Of a stretch of DNA of 15,249 nt, positions 1 through 6,147 are shown piece after piece. The stretch's first letter is position 1, and every line of letters starts with the position of its first letter. Under the pieces are notes generated by a model, which had not been told where the DNA came from, did no database searches, and was given only the letters and a program-made list of their open reading frames with translations. The stretch lies in contig NZ_LIWR01000013.1 of assembly GCF_012978815.1 (NCBI RefSeq), forward strand, positions 1 through 15,249, written 5' to 3'. Source of the DNA: Campylobacter sp. RM16189 (GTDB lineage Bacteria; Campylobacterota; Campylobacteria; Campylobacterales; Campylobacteraceae). Both the position numbers and the translations under genes were made by a program.

Positions 1-1
1 G

Positions 2-88
2 GCGGATAAGAAACTAAGTGCTAATGACACAATAGCTAATAGAGAGATAAAGATAAGAGATATCTTGGAGGCAAATAATGAGCGATAA
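2..88 (+). CDS. 3' end of an unidentified gene (partial)
   Basis: One frame is open from the left edge of the window to a TAA at 86-88 and would encode the last 28 residues of a protein, rich in Asp, Lys, Ile and Asn and ending in Ala-Asn-Asn-Glu-Arg. The purine-rich codons (AGA, ATA, GAG, AAG) match those of the next gene. Its last 11 bases overlap the start of the phosphatase gene, the kind of overlap seen in translationally coupled operons. The fragment is too short to assign a function. If the window were a closed circle, no start codon would precede this frame, so it is real only if the sequence continues to the left. Confidence 0.45.
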   Translation, partial: ADKKLSANDTIANREIKIRDILEANNER

Positions 89-776
89 ACTAAAAATAGA
101 GTATATCGATGAGGATAGATATAAAAGAATATTTGTATTTGGAGATCTACACGGCTCACTTCATCTTTTTGATGAGATGATAAAAAAGATATCATTAAGC
201 AAGGATGATTTAGTAATCATTCTTGGAGATAGCTGTGATAGAGGCAAGGACTCAATAGGGCTATATATAAGATATACCGAGATGATAAAAGAAGGATATA
301 GTATAAAGCATATAATGGGAAATCATGAATATATGTTTTTAAACCACTATCTTTTACGAGGAAGTATTACTATACAGTGGGGAAATAACGGAGGATATGA
401 GACTGTTAAATCAATAGAAGATAGAAATTTAACTATCAAAGATCTAAAATGGTTAATAAGCTACATAAAAACAATGCCCCATATGATAAGCTCAAAGAGC
501 TATCTATTTGTACATGCCGGATATGATTGTGAAATAGATGAAAAAGAGCAAGACCCTGAATGTCTGATGTGGGATCGAAGTAATTTTTGGTACGCAAACA
601 ATACCGGCAAAGAGATATACTACGGGCATACCCCAAGCAGGGATAATAAGATAAAAGTAAGAGAGAATGGCTGCTACGGTATGGATGTGGGGGCTGTGTT
701 TTTCGATAATTTATCGATAATGGAGGTAAAGAGTAAGGAGGTAATAGATTTGGGGAGGGAGGTAAGAGAGCGTTAA
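78..776 (+). CDS. PPP-family metallophosphoesterase (protein serine/threonine phosphatase-like)
   Basis: The 232-residue protein carries the full metal-site signature of the PPP phosphatases: GDLHG (residues 22-26), GDSCDRG (50-56, usually GDxxDRG), GNHE (81-84), a metal-ligand His in FVHAGYD (144-150) and a second in GHT (183-185), with WDR at 165-167 between them. The length fits the compact bacterial/phage branch (lambda phosphatase, PrpA/PrpB), which hydrolyses phosphoserine/threonine/tyrosine and is Mn-dependent. No signal peptide or membrane segment is seen, so it should be cytoplasmic. The start is supported by GGAG at 67-70, seven bases upstream. It overlaps the preceding frame and converges, with a 4-base overlap, on the minus-strand RHH gene. 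Its substrate is unknown. On a plasmid it could counteract a host kinase or a nucleotide signal, but that is inference; catalytic class is secure. Confidence 0.9.
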   Translation: MSDKLKIEYIDEDRYKRIFVFGDLHGSLHLFDEMIKKISLSKDDLVIILGDSCDRGKDSIGLYIRYTEMIKEGYSIKHIMGNHEYMFLNHYLLRGSITIQWGNNGGYETVKSIEDRNLTIKDLKWLISYIKTMPHMISSKSYLFVHAGYDCEIDEKEQDPECLMWDRSNFWYANNTGKEIYYGHTPSRDNKIKVRENGCYGMDVGAVFFDNLSIMEVKSKEVIDLGREVRER

Positions 777-952
777 ACTTTTTCTGACTCTAGCTCGCTC
801 CTAATTTTTTCGCAAAGGTCTCGGTGCTGGGCTAGGTACCATGAGATGAACTTCCGTATTTCTTTGCTAGCATCACTATTATTTTCTTTCGTGATTATTC
901 TAAAAAGCTCCCAATCTTCATCATCATTTATAACAAATGTTACTTTTTTCAT
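773..952 (-). CDS. Small ribbon-helix-helix DNA-binding protein (59 aa)
   Basis: A 59-codon gene runs from ATG at 952-950 to TAA at 775-773. It begins MKKVTFVINDDEDW and contains SDASKEIRKFISWYL (residues 26-40). It resembles the RHH protein at 5216-5383 (KRVNLTM...SDPTKELRKLIDRYI): a short basic beta strand, then two helices with the Ser-Asp-x-Ser/Thr-Lys-Glu-Ile/Leu-Arg-Lys turn, as in CopG/Arc-type repressors. The Shine-Dalgarno is weak (AAGG about 10 bases upstream). Directly upstream lies an extended -10 box inside a perfect 14-base-arm inverted repeat, which suggests autorepression. It lies downstream of the primase gene and its stop overlaps the end of the phosphatase gene, so it closes the replication block. 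Likely role: copy-number or promoter control. What it regulates besides itself is not visible. Confidence 0.72.
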   Translation of the reverse strand: MKKVTFVINDDEDWELFRIITKENNSDASKEIRKFISWYLAQHRDLCEKIRSELESEKV

Positions 953-957
953 TGTTT

Positions 958-1001
958 AAATTTACCTTTTTCTGCTAATTATAGCAAAAAAAGGTAAATT
1001 T
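958..1001 (-). promoter_or_regulatory. Extended -10 promoter inside a perfect inverted repeat (operator of the 773-952 RHH gene)
   Basis: The arms AAATTTACCTTTTT (958-971) and AAAAAGGTAAATTT (988-1001) are perfect reverse complements. Between them, on the minus strand, sits TGCTATAAT (986-978), preceded by a run of seven T. This fits the Campylobacterota extended -10 pattern. The RHH start codon is about 26 bases downstream of the -10. A dimeric RHH repressor bound to both arms would flank and occlude the promoter. Binding by the RHH protein is inferred. Confidence 0.7.
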
Positions 1002-1002
1002 T

Positions 1003-1040
1003 CCATATTTTTGCAATATTTTTTCCATATTTTTTCAATA
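1003..1040. repeat. Two 16-bp direct repeats upstream of the RHH promoter
   Basis: CCATATTTTTGCAATA (1003-1018) recurs with one change at 1025-1040, 22 bases on, about two helical turns. On the minus strand the pair lies about 20-60 bases upstream of the extended -10 at 978-983, where activators or A-tract bending act. It also sits directly behind the primase stop codon. Confidence 0.55.
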
Positions 1041-1045
1041 CTTTT

Positions 1046-2965
1046 CTACGCAATAGCCATATCTGGATGACTTTCTTCACGTGTGATCGTTCTAGGTTCT
1101 GGGATAGGCTGGAGAGTAAGTTCGTTTTCAATTTTCATTCCCATTCTTCCCTCTAGCTCTGCCCTTGTGAATCCTATTTTCTCAAAACTATATGAAAAAT
1201 ACTCTTTCGCGTTGAGTGGGCTTTCTACTCGTAGTTCCTCTGTATCAGGCGAAAACCAAATTTTCACAATCCCAAAATCGGCCCTCAAAGCTTTTTCTAG
1301 GTCTGCGTAGCTCGTAGCTCCACATTCTAGGGCTGTTTCGATGACCTGATTCACCGCCTCGTAGTTCCGTATGAAGAGTGCATCACGATTTACGTACGAG
1401 GCTAGACGTGTGTCATATGCGATTTTTCGGGCGAGGGAGTCAAGGTTTTTTTCTTGATAATAGTCTCTCAAAAATCGAAAACAATTCATATAGCCGATTT
1501 CTCCATCTCTGCCAAAAATCGTGAAAAGATTCTCGTCTCGCTTTGAAAAAATGACCTCTGGGCTGTTTGCGTTTCTGCGGGCTCTAAGGGCTTCTTGATT
1601 GTGATGGGTCGTGTCCTCTGCCTGCATGAGGGTTCTTATTAGCATTTCGGTGGTGGTAAATCTGTTGATGTACTCGAAATTCACAAAAAATATGCAATCA
1701 TGTGGGCGATTCTTCAAGATTTCTTCCGCGAGTCTGAGCGTGTATATGTCGCTCCGATCCGGTGCTTTTCCCTCTCTTTTCGCTTTTTCGACCGCTATTT
1801 GCGAGGGTCTTGAAATTTCCGCAAATCTCTCTCGTTTTTTCTCCGTGAGGGCGGCTTGATAGCGCTCTTTCTCGAGGTGCTTTCTAGTTTTTTCATTCTC
1901 GTGTGCCTCGATGGCGATTTCTTGGGCTTTTCTTATGAATTCGGCGGATAGAAATTCACCCTGAGAAAAGGTTGGTACCGCATCCGGTAGGCTCTGGGCG
2001 TAGGCTCTAGCTGAGTCGTTTAGGGCTGAGGGATCGATGTGTTTTTGAATTCTGAGGGTTTCTGCGATATAGCTCTGAATTTTTCGGTAGATCTCTATAT
2101 CATGCTTTTCGATGGCTTTTTCTGTCGAGACTATGATTCTATACCGGTCGACTGCTCTCACTGACCCATCTTTCATCTTTTTTTCTCGCTGGTGGCTTTG
2201 TGACGGGATGAATACCGCTGCGATATTCATCCGCTCAAATTCTAGCTTCGCCTGTGAGAGCGGTAGTTCTGGTGTGTCATCGGCATGGTCATTGTCCACA
2301 TCGAATATCATCACATTCCCGAAGCTCACTATGTCTTTCTGGCTACGATGATTTTTCGCTACATATATCTCTCCGTTCGCTTTTTTCGCTTCTCCATCCT
2401 GAAAATGCGATACGGACGAATAGCATCCGTTTTTCGCCATATTTGCGAGGCTCCATATATTTGAAAACGTGCTTTTCGACCATCCGTATGATCGTACTAT
2501 CTTTTTTTCCGCCTTTTTCACAATGCCGATCTCTACGGGATCGCATGAGAGGTCTAGATCCTTGATTTTTCTCTCGACTAGATCTAGAATCACGATATTT
2601 CTGACTACGTTTTCCGCCTCACGCTCCGAATAGAAATATCGTCTCATCAGGTAGGCATGTGGTTTCGGGTAGAATTCTCCTTTCTTTCCCTCTTCTGCGG
2701 GCTTGAGTGCGACTGAAGCCCTTAGATCTCTATAAAAAAAAGCATTTCCTCGTTTTTCCTGAAATTCTTCGTTCCATTTCGCTCCCGATAGCTCTATTCC
2801 CGCGGTGTACTCGTCGAATCTGCGGCATGAAAAGTATTCTCGAGAGATACATTCGAAAATATCGAGCTTCTCTACCTCTGCTCGGGCTTCATCGATGATT
2901 CTGTTGAGAGTGGCGATTTTTTGAGCGATGTTTTGGGAGCGGGTTGGTTCGTTCATATATCCCAT
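1046..2965 (-). CDS. Plasmid replication primase of the archaeo-eukaryotic primase (AEP) superfamily
   Basis: The protein has 639 residues from ATG 2965, which has GGAGGA eight bases upstream inside the end of the preceding gene. A TTG 36 bases further up keeps the frame open but lacks such a site. AEP motifs appear in order: VMIFDVDND (metal-binding DxD at 222-224), IPSQSH (sxH at 255-258), DRYRIIVS (273-280) and KHIDPS (hD at 308-312), followed by SARAY. These are the nucleotidyl-transfer residues of AEP primases and PrimPols, the fold also reported for RSF1010 RepB'. Its role would be to synthesise primers on exposed single strands at oriV, making the element independent of host DnaG. Residues about 350-400 are highly charged and helical, linking to a C-terminal part (about 400-639) that I do not recognise. 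It is coupled to the small HTH gene upstream (one base between stop and start). No helicase domain is fused to it. Confidence 0.75.
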   Translation of the reverse strand: MGYMNEPTRSQNIAQKIATLNRIIDEARAEVEKLDIFECISREYFSCRRFDEYTAGIELSGAKWNEEFQEKRGNAFFYRDLRASVALKPAEEGKKGEFYPKPHAYLMRRYFYSEREAENVVRNIVILDLVERKIKDLDLSCDPVEIGIVKKAEKKIVRSYGWSKSTFSNIWSLANMAKNGCYSSVSHFQDGEAKKANGEIYVAKNHRSQKDIVSFGNVMIFDVDNDHADDTPELPLSQAKLEFERMNIAAVFIPSQSHQREKKMKDGSVRAVDRYRIIVSTEKAIEKHDIEIYRKIQSYIAETLRIQKHIDPSALNDSARAYAQSLPDAVPTFSQGEFLSAEFIRKAQEIAIEAHENEKTRKHLEKERYQAALTEKKRERFAEISRPSQIAVEKAKREGKAPDRSDIYTLRLAEEILKNRPHDCIFFVNFEYINRFTTTEMLIRTLMQAEDTTHHNQEALRARRNANSPEVIFSKRDENLFTIFGRDGEIGYMNCFRFLRDYYQEKNLDSLARKIAYDTRLASYVNRDALFIRNYEAVNQVIETALECGATSYADLEKALRADFGIVKIWFSPDTEELRVESPLNAKEYFSYSFEKIGFTRAELEGRMGMKIENELTLQPIPEPRTITREESHPDMAIA

Positions 2966-2966
2966 C

Positions 2967-3182
2967 TTATGCTTCCTCCACTTTTTGTAGGTTTTTCTCA
3001 AGATATTTTTTGATTTCGGACTCGGGGTAGTATACTCTTGATCCGATTTTCACATATCCGATTCGGCGTTTCATAGCCATTCTCATTTTTCCCTGAGTAG
3101 ATTGAGAAATATGATACTTTTTCTCAAATTCCTCCGGTGTTAGAAAACCCTCAATATGCTTACTTTTTCTCTTTATAGTCAT
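2967..3182 (-). CDS. Small excisionase/MerR-like helix-turn-helix protein
   Basis: The 71-residue protein has a FLTPEEFEKKYHIS helix-turn (13-26), a basic linker and an R-I-G-Y-V-K-I-G-S-R-V-Y-Y wing (40-52), followed by a short acidic/basic helix. This is the HTH_17 (AlpA/Xis-like) layout. The start at 3182 is chosen because GGAGG lies five bases upstream; an earlier in-frame ATG at 3194 overlaps that site and would add only four residues. Its stop is one base upstream of the primase ATG, so the two are probably co-translated. It may regulate primase expression or guide the primase to its site, by position only. It shows no similarity to the two RHH proteins in this window. Confidence 0.72.
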   Translation of the reverse strand: MTIKRKSKHIEGFLTPEEFEKKYHISQSTQGKMRMAMKRRIGYVKIGSRVYYPESEIKKYLEKNLQKVEEA

Positions 3183-3297
3183 ATTTGCCTCCATATTTGT
3201 TACTTTTCCTCCATCCTATCCTCTTTTTCTCTTAGAGTCAAGATTTAATTAAGCTAAGGTTAAGTGAAAAGATTGTAAAATAAAAGTTTATATCTCT

Positions 3298-3317
3298 AAA
3301 AAGCCCTAAAATAGGGC
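3298..3317 (-). terminator. Rho-independent terminator after the initiator gene
   Basis: On the minus strand GCCCTA-TTT-TAGGGC (3317-3303) is followed by five T (3302-3298). It lies 74 bases after the initiator stop and about 115 bases before the HTH start, so the RHH-helicase-initiator operon ends here and the HTH-primase pair needs its own promoter. A TACAAT at 3277-3272 (minus strand) is a weak -10 candidate for that. Confidence 0.72.
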
Positions 3318-3390
3318 ATTCTCTGCATATTGAATTTTTTTAAATTTTTGTGATTTTTTAAAAAAGTGTGTAGATTTGTAACAAGTGAGG

Positions 3391-4332
3391 CTAATAAATA
3401 GACTCGGGGTTTGTGGTTTTTTGACAAACTACGTTCTTTTTCGCATCTATTTTCATACTTCCCTCTAAGTAGCGCGTGATATAGACCTTTTTCTCGGGCT
3501 TTCCATCCTCTTGTGTTGGCGATCTAGTGTATTTGAGAGTATGGTTGGCATAGTCTTTCTCCCTGATTCCCTCTTTTCTGCATACTTCGATTCCGAATAG
3601 ATTTCCTTTTTCTCGTAGTTCATGAACTACGAGCCTCATATATTTCTGTCTGATCTGTTCTCCACCATCGATCCCTAGCTCTCCGAATAGAGTGCTGAGG
3701 CGATACTCTATCGGGCGGCTGCTCGTGAGTATATGTCTCACGATAGCCTGCGTTTGTGCGTGCTCTAGTGAAAGAATATCAGCTAGAAAATGCTGATAGC
3801 CTATGGTATAGGTACTCTCGAGAAAAGTCATATATTCTCTCGTGAAATAGATCTTGTAGTCCGTTCTCTTTTCTCCACTATTTCTCTGTTCGTCTAGCAT
3901 ATTTATGAGTTTGAGCGATATCGTCCTATTTTTTTGTTTATTTCTGATTTTTATGATCGCTGCATTTAAATCCCAAATTTTCTCATCGATGAAAGCGTGG
4001 TTCTTGTGTGTTTTGTAGCCTAGCTTTTTCTGAATCGTAGTAGTGTTTATGATCTTCACAGGGTAGTTTGTCTCCGCTTCCATGAGGGTTTCCCCTTCAT
4101 GGATAATAATGTCTAGTATGTTCCTGTGAAGCTGTGTTAACTCTCTCTCGCATACGAATATCTGCCATTTCTCTCCATCGTCATAGACAAGCTTTCCTTT
4201 GCTTCCTCTCACTATCTTTTCTTTCTCACGCTCGTAGGGCGTGAAAAATGAAAATTTCGTCTCAAAAATAGATGTGGGCGTAGCATATATCTTTTGCGCC
4301 GATTCTTGCGTGAGTTTTTTGATTTTTTCCAT
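3391..4332 (-). CDS. Winged-helix replication initiator, RSF1010 RepC-like
   Basis: The 313-residue protein begins MEKIKKLTQES. ATG 4332 has GGGGAG six bases upstream, whereas ATG 4338, which overlaps the helicase stop, sits directly against that box. There is no catalytic motif. The pattern is that of two winged helices: a region around I-W-D-L-N-A-A-I-I-K-I (about 120-130), then LADILSLEHAQTQAIVRHIL (about 184-203), RLSTLFGELGI (about 211-221) and IRQKYMRLVVHELRE (about 227-241). RSF1010 RepC shows a comparable layout (a W-K-V-S-I-I stretch, then LDSETARLLHQRL, IDTLCGYVW and a RVREAL helix); this comparison is from memory. The predicted role is to bind the iterons at 5485-5594 and load the helicase. 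It follows the helicase gene by two bases. The family assignment rests on pattern and context rather than a signature motif. Confidence 0.62.
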   Translation of the reverse strand: MEKIKKLTQESAQKIYATPTSIFETKFSFFTPYEREKEKIVRGSKGKLVYDDGEKWQIFVCERELTQLHRNILDIIIHEGETLMEAETNYPVKIINTTTIQKKLGYKTHKNHAFIDEKIWDLNAAIIKIRNKQKNRTISLKLINMLDEQRNSGEKRTDYKIYFTREYMTFLESTYTIGYQHFLADILSLEHAQTQAIVRHILTSSRPIEYRLSTLFGELGIDGGEQIRQKYMRLVVHELREKGNLFGIEVCRKEGIREKDYANHTLKYTRSPTQEDGKPEKKVYITRYLEGSMKIDAKKNVVCQKTTNPESIY

Positions 4333-4334
4333 TC

Positions 4335-5219
4335 TCATCTCCCCGGATATCTAGGTGCTTTTTTCATATTTGAAAACCACGTAGACGGGTCATCCTCATC
4401 ATCTACTATAGAAACATCAAATTTTGGCTCATCCATATTTTCTGTAGTAGGTGTTTTTTTATTTTTTTTTGTCTTTGTGGCTTTCTTTGGCATTTCCCCG
4501 TCTTTGATCTCGAAAAATAGAGTATCGCTATTGAGGGCTACGTCATATTTTGCTTTTTTTCCATTTTGTTTATTTTTTGCTATTTCTATTGTGTGTTTCC
4601 CATCCTCTACCTCGAAATCCAAAATCAAGTTCGCATAATGATTTGCACGTTGGGATCCATAGATACTTGCCTCTTTTTTTTCTACCGAGTTTTTCGATTT
4701 TTGGGTGATGAGAAAGACGATACTTTTGGTTTTTTTCGCAAAATCCGATAGCGTCAAAAACAATTCTTTGATCTTTTGCATTTCGCCCTCAATACTTGTG
4801 GCAGCTGTGAGCGACATAGTAGAATCTATTCCAAATATGGATATGTCTTTTTCCTGATGAAGTTTTTCCATTTCTTCCACGATATGAAACCCATCAGAAA
4901 ACTCTTCACTTGTGAATATCTCTATTTTTTCTATCTCTTTTTTTGAAACGATGCCCGCCTCTATCCTCTTTTCCATATGATCGATCAGCTCAAAATCTGA
5001 AAACTCTAAGGCAAAGTAAGCACTTCTCTTTCCCTGAGCCAGAAACGAAAGCAGTATCTGCTCCAGAAAAAGGGTCTTTCCGCTTTCCTCTCTACCGAGG
5101 AGGGCTACGAGTGAGCCGTTTCTAAAACCTCCGCCAAGTGTCTCATCGAGGTACTGAATTCCGCAAGGCGTTACCTCTACTTTTCTTTTTGTCCTTTTTT
5201 TGATCTCGCTATATATCAT
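4335..5219 (-). CDS. RecA/DnaB-fold hexameric replicative helicase, RSF1010 RepA-like
   Basis: The 294-residue protein contains GREESGKT (Walker A, 42-49), ISIFGIDS (Walker B, Asp 132), ITQKSKN with the sensor Gln (171-177), YGSQRANHYANLILDFE (187-203) and AKNKQNGKK (214-222). The last two match the DnaB-type GS..I..AD and KNR-G elements, the latter supplying the trans finger. A small DnaB-like ATPase without the DnaB N-terminal domain is what RepA of RSF1010 is (279 aa), so a 5'-to-3' hexameric helicase is expected. Residues 245-294 form a tail, first Lys/Thr-rich, then acidic (VDDEDDPSTWF), which may be a partner-binding site. ATG 5219 overlaps the RHH stop as ATGA, with GGAG eight bases upstream. 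A KaiC/RadA-like role is the alternative, less likely here. Confidence 0.8.
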   Translation of the reverse strand: MIYSEIKKRTKRKVEVTPCGIQYLDETLGGGFRNGSLVALLGREESGKTLFLEQILLSFLAQGKRSAYFALEFSDFELIDHMEKRIEAGIVSKKEIEKIEIFTSEEFSDGFHIVEEMEKLHQEKDISIFGIDSTMSLTAATSIEGEMQKIKELFLTLSDFAKKTKSIVFLITQKSKNSVEKKEASIYGSQRANHYANLILDFEVEDGKHTIEIAKNKQNGKKAKYDVALNSDTLFFEIKDGEMPKKATKTKKNKKTPTTENMDEPKFDVSIVDDEDDPSTWFSNMKKAPRYPGR

Positions 5220-5383
5220 TTCTTTTTCTCCTCTCTCTTTTTTTCATAGTGTTCTATATACCGATCAATGAGTTTTCTGAGCTCTTTTGTCGGATCGCTT
5301 CGATTTTCGGCCGAAATTTCACAAAATTTTTGCCAAATTAGGGGTTCCATCGTCAAATTTACCCGTTTTATGTATTTTTTCAT
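5216..5383 (-). CDS. Ribbon-helix-helix repressor, first gene of the rep operon (RepF-like position)
   Basis: The 55-residue protein starts MKKYIKRVNLTMEP at ATG 5383, with AGAGG six bases upstream. A GTG further up (5404) would add seven residues but falls inside the promoter's inverted repeat. The layout is a basic N-terminal strand, then WQKFCEISAENRSDPTKELR (21-40) and KLIDRYIEHYEKKREEKKK with a basic tail. This is an RHH fold and it resembles the protein at 773-952. RSF1010 likewise has a small autorepressor (RepF/Cac) as first gene before repA and repC, so the position, size and promoter architecture suggest copy-number control. The proteins need not be homologous. Translation is coupled to the helicase by a 4-base overlap. 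Confidence 0.78.
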   Translation of the reverse strand: MKKYIKRVNLTMEPLIWQKFCEISAENRSDPTKELRKLIDRYIEHYEKKREEKKK

Positions 5384-5396
5384 CAAAAACCTCTTT

Positions 5397-5427
5397 TTAT
5401 ACACAAATTTTATGTATAATTATACCA
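5397..5427 (-). promoter_or_regulatory. Promoter and operator of the rep operon
   Basis: On the minus strand TGGTATAAT (5427-5419) is an extended -10 box 36 bases before the RHH start. Overlapping its last base and running downstream is an inverted repeat with 7-base perfect arms, TTATACA (5397-5403) and TGTATAA (5413-5419), separated by nine bases. A dimer bound there would cover the transcription start. The likely ligand is the RHH repressor made from this transcript. Confidence 0.7.
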
Positions 5428-5484
5428 TATTTTTATAAAAAAGCAACCATTTTTGATGAAATTTTACTTTTTTGAAAAAGATTT

Positions 5485-5594
5485 TATACTTAATTAATAC
5501 CACTTTTATACTTAATTAATACCTTTTGGCAAAATTTAGAGCAAAAATATACCTAATTAATACCTTTTTTACAAAAATATATCTAATTAATACC
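5485..5594 (+). repeat. Four iterons of the putative replication origin (oriV)
   Basis: The 17-bp unit TATACTTAATTAATACC occurs at 5485-5501 and 5507-5523, and as TATACCTAATTAATACC (5548-5564) and TATATCTAATTAATACC (5578-5594). All four face the same way. Start-to-start spacing is 22, 41 and 30 bases, so the two pairs are not evenly phased. The surroundings are very AT-rich, fitting a DNA unwinding element. They lie about 60 bases upstream of the rep promoter, where the initiator would bind. Confidence 0.82.
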
Positions 5595-5619
5595 ATTTTT
5601 GGCGAAAGTGAATATATAT

Positions 5620-5642
5620 ATAAATAACTATTAGTTATTTAT
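5620..5642. repeat. Near-origin palindrome, 11-base arms
   Basis: ATAAATAACTA (5620-5630) and TAGTTATTTAT (5632-5642) are perfect reverse complements around a single T. It lies 26 bases past the last iteron, directly after an alternating AT run (5611-5621). It could be an initiator operator (inverted half-sites are common at rep genes) or part of the melting region. Confidence 0.55.
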
Positions 5643-5692
5643 TACGATCTTGTTGCTCGAGTTTCGATTCAAATTTTCGGATGGCATCACAT

Positions 5693-5737
5693 GTCTACAG
5701 AAATAGAATTCGACTTCTGTAGACTCTAGAAGTCGAA
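5693..5737. other. Two overlapping, mutually exclusive hairpins (candidate single-strand initiation site)
   Basis: Hairpin A pairs GTCTACAGAA (5693-5702) with TTCTGTAGAC (5715-5724), loop 12. Hairpin B pairs TTCGACTTCT (5709-5718) with AGAAGTCGAA (5728-5737), loop 9. Both are perfect 10-bp stems and they share 5715-5718, so only one can form fully at a time. IncQ origins carry hairpins (ssiA, ssiB) near the iterons where the plasmid primase starts. An RNA switch controlling the frame that begins at 5741 is the alternative. Confidence 0.55.
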
Positions 5738-5740
5738 CCC

Positions 5741-6031
5741 ATGTCTGATGTATCGGATGTCGAACTCACATCTATGCTATCGGAATTTATGAGATCTACT
5801 TTTTTGAAAAAAAAACAAAACTTACAAGAGTGGTCTTTTTTTTCTCTCTCACACAAAACTGGAGGGATATACACTATTACTCCTCTCTACCAACTTCATT
5901 CAGATATCCAAAAAATAGGTCACGTCTCTGATACTCAAAAGCAGAATCAGTGGGGTATTTGTATATCCATCTCTCTCACACAAAAAAACAATATAATAAA
6001 GATAAAAGACCACTCTTTTAAAATTGGATAG
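5741..6031 (+). CDS. Doubtful hypothetical protein (96 aa) overlapping origin repeats
   Basis: A frame starting at ATG 5741 gives a 96-residue Ser/Thr/Gln/Lys-rich protein with no recognisable domain. Support is weak. No Shine-Dalgarno precedes the ATG, only the hairpin stem at 5728-5737. Codon choice (many TCT, CTC, ACT, CAA) differs from neighbouring genes. The frame contains a long-range inverted repeat (5826-5839 with 6004-6017) and a 16-bp direct repeat (5843-5858, 5970-5985), which suit origin structure better than a gene. It is listed because it is the only sizeable frame in this stretch; it may be noncoding. Confidence 0.25.
   Translation: MSDVSDVELTSMLSEFMRSTFLKKKQNLQEWSFFSLSHKTGGIYTITPLYQLHSDIQKIGHVSDTQKQNQWGICISISLTQKNNIIKIKDHSFKIG
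5826..6017. repeat. Long-range inverted repeat with nested direct repeat
   Basis: AAGAGTGGTCTTTT (5826-5839) is perfectly complementary to AAAAGACCACTCTT (6004-6017). Inside, GGATATAC (5865-5872) pairs with GTATATCC (5961-5968), and TCTCTCTCACACAAAA occurs twice in direct orientation (5843-5858, 5970-5985). It follows the iterons and the double hairpin and probably belongs to the origin region. Confidence 0.5.
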
Positions 6032-6102
6032 ATTCTAGAGCTGGATTTTTTTGAGGAGGTGGATAGGATGGAGTCAAAGGCTAAAAGAGAAAGGGTGTAG
6101 TC

Positions 6103-6147
6103 AGTAGGTATAGTAGGTATAGTAGGTATAGTAGGTATAGTAGGTAT
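6103..6147 (+). repeat. 9-bp tandem repeat, five copies
   Basis: AGTAGGTAT is repeated five times without a mismatch. Upstream, GAGGAGG (about 6053-6059) precedes ATG 6068, whose frame reads ten codons (M-E-S-K-A-K-R-E-R-V) and stops at TAG 6098. In that frame the repeats would read Val-Gly-Ile units. The array may mark the junction where the following gene lost its 5' end. Confidence 0.85.

Noticed and set aside
3352..3367. GATTTTTTAAAAAAGT shared exactly with 14370-14385
   Set aside because: It is a self-complementary AT block that can easily recur by chance in this composition, and its flanks do not match.
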